Positions 44,723-55,735 of a stretch of DNA of 64,000 bases are shown in pieces. Position 1 is the stretch's first letter. Every line of letters begins with the position of its first letter. The position numbers were made by a program, and so were the translations under genes. The notes under the pieces were generated by a model, which saw nothing but the letters and a program-made list of their open reading frames with translations, was not told where the DNA came from and did no database searches. The stretch is from Anthostomella pinea (Eukaryota; Ascomycota; Sordariomycetes; Xylariales; Xylariaceae), in NCBI GenBank assembly GCA_963556695.1, contig CAUWAG010000003.1, positions 4,464,001-4,528,000 on the forward strand, given 5' to 3'.

Positions 44723-46946
44723 CCATCCCCCCCATAGAAGTCGGACACCCCACTAGTCGGACAGCCAAACCCCACCATCATCACCAAAACACCCCTTTAT
44801 TCACTTACACGCTTTCAGCCCGATATTAAAGCTACTTAGAATGTAATTACTGCTCTAGATAGCCCTGACCTTGGGGTTTACTCCAATATAAAATTTACCC
44901 CGCCTAGCCTATGTGATTGGTCATCTATTACCCCGCGTTTCCTACCTCGAATAACAAATCTACGGCCCTGCAAGGCTCCCTTGAGGCCTTGTTCTATATG
45001 CAACGCAGCATCGTATAGCCGCCCAAAATGCCTCCCTATCCGTATACAGAGGATCAGATGGCAAATGCCATCTTAGATATCACGGATGAGGGCCTGTCTT
45101 TACGAAAAAGCGCTCAAAAACACGGCATCCCGCCCCAAACGCTGTCTGATCGACTTAATGGCAAGCCTACAAGGGCCGAAGCCCACACGTAGTAACAGAG
45201 ACTCTCCCCTGCTCAAGAAACCACTATAATCGAATGGATTTTGCGTCAGGAGAAGCTAGGACTAGCCCCTTCGCACTCCCTAGTTCGTGAGATTGTCACA
45301 AAGTTGTTAAAAAAGAAGGGAGATGAACGCCCTTTGGGAGACACCTTCATGGCGGGCTTCAAGCGCCGCAACCCTCAAATAAAGACCAAAATTGGCAAAA
45401 AGATGGAATCAGCGCGCTTTAAGGGGTTTACGCCCAAAGCAGTTAACTGGTTCTTCGAAATTCTCGAGGATTACGGCTAGATGAAGCCAGAGAACACATA
45501 TAATGTCGATAAGAGCGGCATTATGGCGGGCTATGGTAGCTCTACTTACCCCTTTAATTCCGAAAAATTCTAATCGTATTCACAGGTATCGACTCTCTCG
45601 TTTTGGGTAGTTCTGCTACCAAGAAATCCTTCCTGAAGAGCCCCTAGAGCCGCAGTTGGACCTCCTTCATCAAGGCTTCTCAGCCACAGGAAAAATCCTT
45701 AAACCGGGCATTATCTTTAAAGGCAAGGACCTCCAAGTCCAATGGTTTATCGAGGAGTTCCGAAAAACCGCCGATTGGCATTTTATATGCTCAGAAAACG
45801 GCTGGACCTCCAATGACATCGCCTGCCAATGGTTAGAAGACGTGTTCATCCCACAGGTGGACGAGGTACAAGGAAAAGATCAGTCTGAGGCTGTTCTTTT
45901 GATATTAGATGGCCATAGTAGCCACACCTCCGTACGTATATGATTTTTTCTTATTTTATTTAGACTTCCTTCAAAATTTTGGAATTAATCCAGGCTAACG
46001 CGTGGTAATAGAACGAATTCATGACCATGTGTTATTTCGCCAATATCTTGCTCTGTTTCTTCCCTGCCCACACCAGTCACAGCATGCAGCCCCTGGATAA
46101 CGGGCCCTATAACGCCCTAAAGGCTTACTACCAGAAATTTCTCTTGCAGCTGAATTCCTTGACGGATGCCTCGCCTGTTAACAAGATCAACTTCATTCGG
46201 TGCTATAGCCAAGCAAGAACTTCTACTTTTATTAAGGCAAACATCCTCTCTGGATTCAGAACCACTGGATGTTATCCAATCAGCCGCAGGAAATGCCTAG
46301 CACATCCAGAAATCCAGGAAGATAAGCAGAAGACCCCTGAGCCTGAGACCCCTGAAAGCTTTGAACCAGAGGACCAACGGACCCCTACTACAAGTCGGGA
46401 GATCATGGATTTCGGCAAAAATAAATCCCCTGACACCCGTCTGAAGTACAGGAAGATAGCCAACGCGTTCGAGACCAAGGAGACAGAAGTTGTCATCCAA
46501 GCCCGGAAGATCAAAGCCCTGGAGGCTGAACTGGAGCGGCTACGGCCCAAGAAGCGGCAAAAGATCCCTAATCCTAACAAGAAGTTTAAAACGGTGACAG
46601 AGATCTTGTTTAAGGGAGGTACCATTGGCCCTAAAACGCCTATAGAGGTACAAGAAGAGATGATTATTGAGTCGGAGGATAAAGAGGAAGATGAGGATGA
46701 AGCCCCTGAAGAGGCCGCTTTGGAGGCCATCCAGCAGCCTAGGTTGACACGTTCCAGCCGCGCAATACGGGCGCCCGCTAGATTGTACAAATGAGCAGCT
46801 TCAGCGCTCTCGAATGATAATTTTGCTGAGTTTCTCTGATCTGAATGACTTCTTTTATATGTGTGTGAATAAAGGGGTGTTTTGGTGGTGATGGTGGGGT
46901 TTGGCTGTCCGACTAGTGGGGGTGTCCGACTTCTATGGGGGGATGG
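44723..46946 (+). mobile_element. Second pogo/Fot1-like DNA transposon family, complete ends
   Basis: Long terminal inverted repeats of about 80 bases start CCATCCCCCCCATAGAAG at the left and are repeated inverted at the right, with only a few differences. Both ends are flanked by TA (44721-44722 and 46947-46948). The TIRs contain a CCCCACTAGTCGGACAGCC-type block. The element is a different family from the 42157 copy and lies 333 bases upstream of the RelA/SpoT-like start. Confidence 0.93.
45028..46793 (+). pseudogene. Transposase of the second pogo element, degenerate
   Basis: The frame begins with a HTH psq-type domain (MPPYPYTEDQMANAILDI ... SLRKSAQKHGIPPQTLSDRL), then a CENP-B-type part and a DDE_1 domain. 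The acidic residues are seen in NVDKSG, LILDGHSSH and QPLDNGPYN. Two adjacent stops lie near 45190, another at about 45479 and more around 45570, followed by a damaged segment to 45650. A probable 91-base intron starts at 45932 (GTACGT) and ends just before AACGAATTC at about 46014. The C-terminus is acidic and Lys-rich. The lost codons fit CAG, CAA and TGG changed by C-to-T type transitions. Confidence 0.85.
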
Positions 46947-47127
46947 TAGCAGGCAGCCTGTCAGGCTCAGCATGACGCCCTGCACTTTGGGCATATCTTG
47001 TCTCGGCCCAGGGAAAAGAAAAGAGACAAAGGCAAGGATCGATCTCCGAAAACTACCTTAGGATCTCCAAGTGCTTCAAGATCATAACTCGTGAATGATT
47101 TGTGTCGATAGGGGGCAAATCTCCAAA

Positions 47128-48795
47128 ATGAACTACGCCCGCAACCCATGCCTACTCGCCCTACGTACATTTCTCTCGACACCCAAGCCCAAGACCCATA
47201 CAGAACGCACTGTCTCCCTTGACTTCTTTTCAAGCGATGCCACACCAGTGCAGAGACAAGTAGCTCCGTCAGATTTGGCCGGGGAGCTTCAAGATATACC
47301 CCAGGATGAGAAAAGCGTCGCCCCGATCAAGGCCGGTTAGATCCCCCTTATCGAAGACATTAGCAGAGAATCAATGAGCGAGCTTGGATCTCGGCTTGAG
47401 ATCGACCCGGTGTCCTTTGCTTCTTATATACATTCAGCGTGGCGAGGGGCCGAATCGCATGTCACGGCACTATATGTCAACCCCACAGCCCCACAGGTCA
47501 ACCCCTATATATACCTGCTCCTGTCTCCATGCTAGCTTCATAGTTTATTTCCTTCTTCACGTACATCAACAAAGTCATTTCTACAGTCACCAGCAGCCGA
47601 ACTGTGACATCGCAACCGCCATCGCCCAGGTTCTGCGAGTTGCCGTCCCGAACGAGACGGCAACATTTCGCTGCGTTCTCTTAATATACGAGCCTGCTTT
47701 TCCCGGATATCGAGGAAGAGGATCACAGACTCTTATGTCAGTCGAACGTTTCCCGCAAGGAGATCGTAATTTCCGGCGTTCATGGCCGGCGCCTCGGTCT
47801 TGCGCAACACTGCTGCTCGCTGCTGATAGTGCCGAGGAGGGATGCTTGTTGGCTAGGTAAGCTTGAGAATGTTCTGGAACCAAGTTGGTATGATGACAGA
47901 AAACTCTAATGACGATGTAGGCCTAGCCCTGGTGGACCCTCCTGTGCGAGACTTTTACACTTCGTTACGCTCGAAGCAACAGACCGCCTGTATCCGCACT
48001 CTAATTATCCCCCTATTTGGCGGAACCGAAGACTTCTTGACGACCAAACTCCCTTCCACCAAGTGCAATCCTCCCTTGAAAGGCCACTCAGTGCTCGAAA
48101 AGATGCTCTATTACTGAGCAACCGGTCAGCCCGATGGATTCGTTCGAAAGACACTCACGATGAAAGCGCTTGCTTATTATCCTCTGCGAATCGTCGCCGC
48201 TGAATGGGTGAACTACCTCGGCCTGATGTCTCTCTCTCTTCGACAATACGACAGGCCCCCATCAGCGAAGGAATAGTCGGCCCAGGAGTTAGATCGGATC
48301 AACCTGGCACTTACATCCGTCTCGGCCTGGCCGCGGCGCGTGGCCTCCTCAACAACGAGCATACGCAAGTGTATCGCTTTCATCAAACACCACGGGCAGG
48401 TGGAGCCACTGCCACTGTCTGACGGATGGGCATCGCTGCAAGAAGACTACGAACATCTGGCTACGAGTCTCTTTCACTAAGGAAAGCAGCTCGAGGCCGC
48501 AGTTCCGCTCGTGACGGCGTACCTCCAGCTGGCCAGGGGCCGTCGCGTGTACGCGGAAACGTAAAACGTGTCGCGACTTACCGTGTTGGCTCTGGTGTTC
48601 GTGCCCCTCAGCTTCGTGTCTGGTTTATTTAACATGACCGAAGACATCCTCCCTGGCGGGCCACGGTTTTGGCTTTACTTTGTCGTAGCTGCGCCGGTGC
48701 TGTTGGTTGTGCTTTTGGTTGCTGGACCGGCTACGTATGGCGGCATACGTCCTCGAGGAATGCTCAATAAAATCGCGCTTCCCTCAATCAGGTAG
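47128..48795 (+). pseudogene. CorA-like Mg2+ transporter family gene with LTR insertion and several stops
   Basis: One long frame can be followed: MNYARNPCLLALRTF at 47128, then DISRESMSELGSRLEIDPVSFASYIHSAW, the solo LTR at 47460-47609, the continuation in the same frame, a short intron (GTAAGC at about 47859, acceptor near 47918), LALVDPPVRDFYTS, MKALAYYPLRIVAAEWVNYL and finally two membrane spans with SRLTVLALVFVPLSFVSGLFNM. The last motif sits where CorA proteins have GMN. Stops: about 47338, 47682, 48115, 48274, 48478 and 48562. It is therefore a dead copy of a CorA-like (metal-ion transporter-like) mould protein. Most stops fit loss of Gln, Trp or Arg codons by transitions. Confidence 0.85.
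47460..47609 (+). repeat. Solo LTR of 150 bases inside the CorA-like gene
   Basis: It begins TGTCACGGCACT and ends CGAACTGTGACA, has a TATA-like CTATATATACC, and is flanked by a perfect 5-base duplication TCGCA (47455-47459 and 47610-47614). Leaving it out with one TCGCA keeps the host frame. A related copy lies at 7426-7565 on the other strand. Confidence 0.93.
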
Positions 48796-48958
48796 CAAGT
48801 GCATGGCGAAGAAGAACCTCGGGACTATGCCGTTTCGTAGGGGTTTGGCACTTGGTTCTACATTAACATTAACGTACATAAGCTGGGTTTATGGTGTGTC
48901 TGCAACGTGTGATATATGTTTTGAGATGGCTATTGGGAATTCAGTCATCACATCGCTT

Positions 48959-50811
48959 TTATTCAAGAGGGACGATGCCAACGTCGACCCAGTTCTGCCC
49001 GTCGTAAAACACCTCTTTCACCCTGCCCCCGTCCACTTGAAAGAAGCACCGGTTCGTGTCCTGTTCCCTTGATATCATCACGCCTGCCTGAGCGTACGCA
49101 CCGGCATTCAGACATGTAATGTCGGTGCCCTTTAGAGCACCACTCAGCGCATCATATGTCGTGGGTCCTTGCCAACCCGTCACGTTGTCCTGCCACACAA
49201 CTTGGATAACACCGTCGTCATCTTGATACAAGATATAAGTGTTGACCTCGTCATCATCGTAGGGTCTTCCCACCACGAACGCCCCGATTGCGGTATCGGC
49301 CGGAATCTCCTGCGACAGGGTCCCCTTCGCCCAGGACACATCCGCGTCAATCGATTTCTGGTCATCGCGGATCTGGTACGTCAGCTTTCCCTCGCTGCTC
49401 CGATAGACCAGACCGCCCGTGTCGTGAAATTCCTGGGCCACGGGCAGGGCGACCATGCCTGCGCCCGGGGAGGCTTCGATGTTCAAGTTGGTGTCGTTGA
49501 TCCACCATGGCGCGGAGAGGTTGCTGCCGTTCTGGCCAAGCATCGTCGTCCATCGTACTTGGTTGTCGGCATCTTGCGAGATGGCGTAAGGGAAGAAGGA
49601 TGAGATGCGTGTGTCCTCGGCTGTCTCTAGTGGATACATATCGAGACTTGACTTTATCCCTTTCTGGGCCATGGTCTCGTTCTCAAAGGCGAAATAGAAT
49701 TGCTGCCCGCGCATGACGCTATCGTGGTCGACATAGAACAACATGATTTTGGGCTACCTCGATTAGCAGCGCTCACAGATGGGCCGTGAGGAAGACTTAC
49801 GGGGTCAACTAAATAGGTGGCGGCCGAGATAGACCCGTTTTCCTTGGGTTCGTACGGGAGAGAGTCCAGAATCACCGATTCGGTTGTCCAGTTTGCGCCC
49901 GGACTCTCTTTATCCACGAACCGCAGTTGGTTATTTGAGTCTTGGTAGAAGAGCCGGATGGCATAGTCGGCGGTCGTTTGATTGCGGTACCCAGTAACCG
50001 CGAGCCTCGAGTTCGTTCGGATCGTTTTGGGGGGAGTATCGCTCGCTGTTGTATTGCTTGGAGCTGGATCGGCAGTGGGCAGACCCTGGCCACTATGGTT
50101 GTTTGCACTATCACTGTCACTTGCATGTGCTGCTTTGCTGCCCACTATGCCCCCAACCACCGCTCCAATGATGGCCATGAACAAGAGCACGCCACCCACT
50201 GCCCACAGCATCCATTTCCTCCGATTTGTCGCCTTGTCTGCTATGGGTTGCTGTTGTGGTTCTTCTTTGTAGTACGAGGGTTGTGGGCTGGCTAATGCCG
50301 GAATCATATATTGGCTGTCGGACGCGGCAGACCAATTGGATGGGTATTGCTGGTGGTCTATCGGAGGTTGATAAGCGGGATATACTGCGAGTTCCACCGA
50401 TGACTGGGTCGGCATGTATTGTCCGTAGTTCGCATCCGGCGTGTGCTGTCCGTGGGTCGCATCCGGCGGCGGCGCTGTCCATTGGACCGGAGGTTGGTAC
50501 AGCCACGCTTGCGGTGGTGTTGTCGGGCTGTGCTCTATGGGAACGGCTTGCATCCCCTGTGACGCAAGTTCGTCGGCGTGGACGGCGCCCGCTGTCCTGT
50601 ACCGGGAGGCATCTTCGTGCAGACCTCCGACGTGGAACTTGGTCTCTTCCAGAGGCACGGGTTGCAGGCCTGGGTTTCCCAACTCATCTTGCTGCGCCGT
50701 CACCTCCAACCCCGGCTGGGCTGTCGGCTGTCTCGCTTCCAATGCGCCGGGTGGGAAATAGTACTTGTGGTCGTCAAACATTGCATCTTCATGTCCGGGA
50801 TGGTCCCGCAT
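48959..50811 (-). CDS. Membrane-anchored fungal fucose-specific lectin-like protein
   Basis: Exons 50811-49801 and 49753-48959 are joined across a 47-base intron (GTAAGT ... CTAATC ... GTAG), giving 601 residues; the ATG at 50781 is an alternative start. The N-terminal about 210 residues are Pro/Gln/Tyr-rich and cytosolic in type. One membrane span (WMLWAVGGVLLFMAIIGAVVGGIVGS) follows with no signal peptide, so it is a type II protein. Outside are a Ser/Asp/Thr linker and repeated blade-like units (AIRLFYQDSNNQLRFVDK, YRSSEGKLTYQIRDD, YILYQDDDGVIQVVWQDN, DTNRCFFQVDGGRVKEVFYDG) matching the six-bladed propeller of fungal fucose lectins. It should display a fucose-binding propeller at the cell surface. 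Confidence 0.9.
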
Positions 50812-51847
50812 GCTGTGCAGGACATCGACGCTCGATGCGCTACATCAAGGAGTTGGCGATGACGGTCTGGATGGAGCCAATGGAGGTTGACGATGAGAAC
50901 AGACGCTGAGCTTCGAAACTAGAATCTGCGAGACTGGAGTCTGAAAGGTCTAGAAGGTCTGGAAGCGGCAAACTGGAGAGAAGCCGAGAGGCCAATCTCC
51001 CTCAACTGCTCCTGTCGCTTTGGTGTCATCGGCATTATTAGAGGCCTGTAGAGGATCTTCCAGTAGGTACTCCTTTCCAGTCAGCCAGTCTCAGGTCTGC
51101 TCTCTGTTGAGGTTATTTTTGGATCCTGGCAGCCTTGGCCTGCTTGGCTCACCGTTCGGCTCCAACGTGTGCTCACTTGGTAGCTTGGCCCGGGCTTGGC
51201 GGGCGCGCCTATTACCGTCTGTAGCCTAGCAATGCCTGGGTCTGGAGGCGGATGGGTCTGGCCCGGGATCGTCATCCCTGAAATCTTATTTATATCCAAG
51301 CGACTATTGGATACTCCCCGCTCCCTCTATAATTTAGGTCTTATTATTATAGCCGGTCTCGTCTCTCATGTTCGAACCTATCTGCAATCCTGACCAGCCA
51401 AGAGGAGCACTTGAGTTAGGATTCCGGGAAAAGCTAGTTAACTGCAAGAGTCGACGCTCTTGGATAGCCGGATGTTCTCCGTAAAACCCCGGACAGCCAT
51501 CAGACTTGAACGAACCGACACTAAACAGACGGGCCGACACTAGCAGTAAAAAGCGTGGGTTCCTTATCCATCCTATCTGTTATTGGTGAGTGGTGTATGT
51601 AAGTACCAGATCAAAACCAGACATGATAACATTAATTACACACAGGTGCACTCACAAAGCTTTCATGGTGACAAGAGTGGGATTAGCGATGAAGACCGCA
51701 CGTCACACGCTACCAGGTTTGAATCTCTTCGTCGGCACGCGAGTTTTCCGAGCGCAACTATACACATGATCGCGAGTCAAACTTTGAATGGTGGCGGATG
51801 TAGTGAGTGTATGGATGGACGTTGGATGGATTAGACTTCCTGCGTTG

Positions 51848-51877
51848 TTAGGGTTAGGGTTAGGGTTGGGGTTAGTG
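51848..51877 (+). repeat. Interstitial telomeric repeat
   Basis: There are three perfect TTAGGG units in a row, followed by TTGGGG and TTAGTG. TTAGGG is the telomere repeat of filamentous ascomycetes. Confidence 0.9.
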
Positions 51878-53014
51878 TGGGCAAGGGATGGCCGAGTGGT
51901 GGTGGTATATGTACCACGATAGCGGCAGAATTCCGTAGTATCAATTATATACTGGTATAATTCAATACAAAGCCGTGATAGTTGTCACGAGTGCGAAGAG
52001 ATCAAAAGGGCGTCTTCCCATCTTATCAACATGCGCTCCACTATTGGAACCCGATCCGTAAATTGCGTCCCTCGCTCAAATACGAGTCCAAGATTGCATA
52101 GTGATAAACGTTTCAGGGCAAAAGGACGGTGAAAGTACCACTGAGTGACTCCTTAAATAGAATGGTAGTAAGCTATGATATCGAGTTATCTTGTTTGTGA
52201 CCACAGGTCATTCACTTATGGTGGGACCAGAAGTCCGGTACAAGTAAGAAGATAACAACTGAAAGGCTTCACCCTCAAGCCTAAAACAGTGACTAGGAAT
52301 GAAATGGCTAATGCAGCTTTCAGCTTCACCCTGGCTCTCTGAGCGAGGCTGTCAGAGTCCGCGGTTTATTCTGTGAACAGTGAAGCAACCCTGTCATATA
52401 CGCAGTATAGTCGAGGTGTAATGAGCATGGTGTTTCATCTCGCCTCATATGATCCTCGAACGATGTTCTAGATTGACGCCAAGCAGCTTGGATACGGTAT
52501 ATGATTGGAGTCATTCATTGAGCTCCTGCCGTCGAGCACGGCGTGCTTACCCATGTTGATGACCATCAATAAAGCTGGTTGCTTCTCCTCCAATGCCCTA
52601 CTGGCTACGAAGGCAAGCACATATTTCAACTACACCATCTCAACCCACGTCATGCTATCATTTGATGTCGGCGTGCCCAAGGATGTGTGGTCACATGTCG
52701 TCGTAGCAAGTAAACGCCTGCTCCGACCCACCGGGGCAATATATTCTACATAGTATTCCATTACCGGCTGGTGTTGTGCGACTTGGCGTCCATCGAAGGC
52801 GGCATCAGCTAGATGGACACCGTGCTACAGTTGGAGAACGGACCGTACTTGGTTCACAATCTGGTAGGAAAACACTGCTGGACTCACGGTCAGCTAATAT
52901 GCATCTGCGCACGTGGTTGGCTGGTCTACCACCCACCGCGAAAATTCCCCTATATTGATGCGGATGGAAGGCACCGTGCATGTTGATTGGTTTGACCATC
53001 TCAAGCTTGGAACT

Positions 53015-53020
53015 TATAAG
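53015..53020 (+). promoter_or_regulatory. TATA-like box of the LPMO gene
   Basis: TATAAG lies 69 bases before the ATG at 53089, and an inverted CCAAT (ATTGG) lies near 52985. This is a plausible core promoter. Confidence 0.5.
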
Positions 53021-53088
53021 GGAGGGGTTTGTGCCCCTTCTAGATACAGCGTCTGTATCAACTACCACAGTCGTGCAATTCAGTCATC

Positions 53089-53940
53089 ATGAAGTTCACC
53101 TCTTTCGCTCTTTGCCTCACGGCTACGGTGGTATCTGGCCACACAATCTTCCAGAAAGTGTCTGTCAACGGCGCCGACCAGGGCCAGCTGAAGGGTGTCC
53201 GCGCCCCTGACAGCGACAACCCAATCCAGGACGTGAACGATGGAAGCTTTGCTTGCAACAAAGGTATCACGCATACCGACAGCACCGTCATCTCCGTCCC
53301 GGCCGGAGCCAAGGTCGGTGCCTGGTGGGGCCATGTCATCGGCGGAGCTCAGAGCTCCAACGACCCCGACAATCCCATTGCCAGCAGTCACAAGGGTAAG
53401 CGCTCCCGCTACATCTTCTACTTGCTCCGGGTGTAGCTAACCCGTCAAGGCCCCATCATGGTCTACCTGGCCAAGGTCGACAATGCCGCCAGTGCGGGTA
53501 CCTCCGGCTTGAAATGGTTCAAGGTCGCGGAAGCCGGTGTGAGCAACGGCGTCTGGGCAGTCGATACCATGATCTCCAACGGCGGCTGGCACTACTTCAC
53601 CATGCCGTCATGCGTCGCGCCTGGCGACTACCTCATGCGTGTCGAGCTTATTGCACTTCATAGTGCGTCCACGCAAGGGCAGGCACAGTTCTACATGGAA
53701 TGCGCCCAGTAAGCATAGATCCATACACCTCGCCTCTTTGAGAGACCGGCCTAACGACGTTGATGCAGAATACGGGTCACCGGCTCCGGAAGCAACACCG
53801 GCTCGAACACAGTCAGCTTTCCGGGCGCGTACTCCGCCACCGACCCGGGCATCCTCGTGAACATCTATGACAACTCCGGTAACCCTAACAATGGTGGCAG
53901 AGCATACACCATACCAGGCCCGCAGGTGCTCTCATGTTAG
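53089..53940 (+). CDS. AA9 lytic polysaccharide monooxygenase, secreted
   Basis: Exons 53089-53395, 53450-53708 and 53769-53940 give 245 residues. The signal peptide ([17 protein letters not shown]) is cut so that the mature protein begins with His-18 ([11 protein letters not shown]), the first ligand of the copper histidine brace. The second His is His-101 in [11 protein letters not shown], and the axial Tyr lies in QFYMECAQI. Other family marks are [24 protein letters not shown] and [18 protein letters not shown]. No carbohydrate-binding module is attached. AA9 enzymes cleave cellulose or related glucans oxidatively with an electron donor and an oxygen co-substrate, outside the cell. Both introns (54 and 60 bases) have proper ends. 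Confidence 0.95.
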
Positions 53941-55735
53941 GGAAGTGAGGGTTGAAGTGGTGAGTCTTGAAAAGGACTTGACCGGGGCGGGTTCGTGGCA
54001 AAGTTGATCATCCTGCCTTGTGGCGAACTGACTCATAAACATGGGTGATGTGACTGACGTTGAGGGGACGGGTTGGACTGCGCGGATACATGCTTTGGTA
54101 CAGGGTCCATCAATCATTGCATAGCTCGCCTAACCTTCTTCTTCTTCATAAACTGTCATTCAAGCTGAGTAGTGCACCTAAGTAGTTTGTCGAATAGTCA
54201 ATAACGCCCGCTCTCTGTAATTGTTCGTTTGATCAAAAGCCATGTTGCGAGCCCACATGAGATTGCGAAAAGAACGACTTGATTTATAGGACTGCCTCTT
54301 GAACTTCATCAGCTTATGGGAAAGGGGAACAGCTAGGATTTCGGCTGTGTCGGTATCGCTCGAAGAAGGTATTATGCCAAGAGGGTGTAATCCAAACTGC
54401 CCAGGTGTATCGTTTGCTTCGGACCATTGCTTGCATGACACCAGTGTCCCAGGAGGGCAGGCTTGACGCTGAAAAAAGCATGTGTACAAGGAATGAACGA
54501 CTTGGATCAAAGACGAGAGCAGAGCGACCGACTTCTCCGTAGCCGTGATCACCAAGGAACGGAATAGTTGTGAAATCCAGCGAATTACAAGTAAAGAAAG
54601 AGCCATGGGTGTCCAAGACCTTACGACCAAGTTCCATGTTTCTAGCCATTAGCCATCGACAGATTTGCCGAGTTGCACTTCAGCTGGCAGCACATATTGG
54701 TCACTTCCTTCAATACGAACACCATAACCGAGATCCATCTGATCTGATCTTCTGTCCAATTCTCATCGAGTGTCCTATCCCAAGCTTCCGACCAGACCAG
54801 CGGATGGCGTAAATGGACAACAATGCCTGCGGGGTGACACTACTATGCCTAGCAAGACACGATGCTTCTCCGCCGATAGACTTTGGCTAATATCTTCGGA
54901 CCGCTTTCCTAGTCTGTAATCGGAAGCGTTACGATTCGATGATCGGAAGGGGTGCGATTCGATGTCAGATAGGGGCTTTGAACATCAACACCAGATCCAG
55001 ACACATTGCATACAAACGAGCATGGTAACCAGACACGACAAAGAGGCATCTTCATGGCCATGCCAGTGGGCCGCTCACTTCTCACCATATGGAATTGTTG
55101 CGCAATGGACTGCTCGGGGACACGTACCTATGGAACAGTGGAAAAGGGGAAGAACATTCAAGGTGGTGGGGCTGGTGGGGTGTCAGCGATGACGCGGGGG
55201 CGTAGGCGTACAGTACATAACCTAGATAAGGAAGGGGCTAGAGGGGATACCGGGGATACCTACCTTAAAGTACGTGGACGTAGCCGATAAGATAAGATAA
55301 CGAAGCTAGACATAGAGTGCTTGGCAACGTGGGACGGCAAGACGGGTGGACACTGGACGGACTCCATCGACTTTCCAAACCCTCCAGTTCATCATCAAGA
55401 CTTCAAGTCGCGTGTCTCGGATCTGCCCGCCTACGTCCAGCCAGTCTTGCCACAGTCAACCTCACAGTCAGGCAGTTCGACTACTATCAAGTATTGACGC
55501 CTTCTTTATCAATATCTCTGTCTGTACATGTAGGTGAGTCCGAGGCGTTCCCTCCACGCCCCCGCTGCCAGCGAGCCCCTCTGCCTACCCTGACCGACCA
55601 CCTAAGGTTAGATGATGGCTGATCAAATGCCTATGCCTCGCAGTCCACAGTCCATCTATTAGTCCTCACCGAGTCCCTTCGATGGTCTAGCCTACCATAC
55701 CTGGCCTCGCGACGTATACGAGTTCATGTCGCAGC
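53941..55735. other. Gene-free stretch between the LPMO and FYVE-RING genes
   Basis: No gene is supported. A minus-strand frame at 54314-54649 looks partly natural (MARNMELGRKVLDTHGS) but has no known motif. The right half is the promoter and leader of the FYVE-RING gene. Confidence 0.45.
55286..55300 (+). promoter_or_regulatory. Triple GATA motif
   Basis: Three consecutive GATAA units lie 436-450 bases upstream of the FYVE-RING ATG. GATA sites are bound in moulds by nitrogen regulators (AreA) or white-collar factors; which, if any, acts here is unknown. Confidence 0.5.

Larger units (their letters stand above)
50812..53088. other. Long gene-free stretch between the lectin and LPMO genes
   Basis: No gene was found. 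Besides the lectin promoter it contains the interstitial telomeric repeat at 51848 and the LPMO promoter. A plus-strand frame at 52505-52753 has no recognisable motif. Confidence 0.5.

Noticed and set aside
54314..54649. 111-codon minus-strand frame that looks partly natural
   Set aside because: No family match by eye and no supporting exons; left as unproven.
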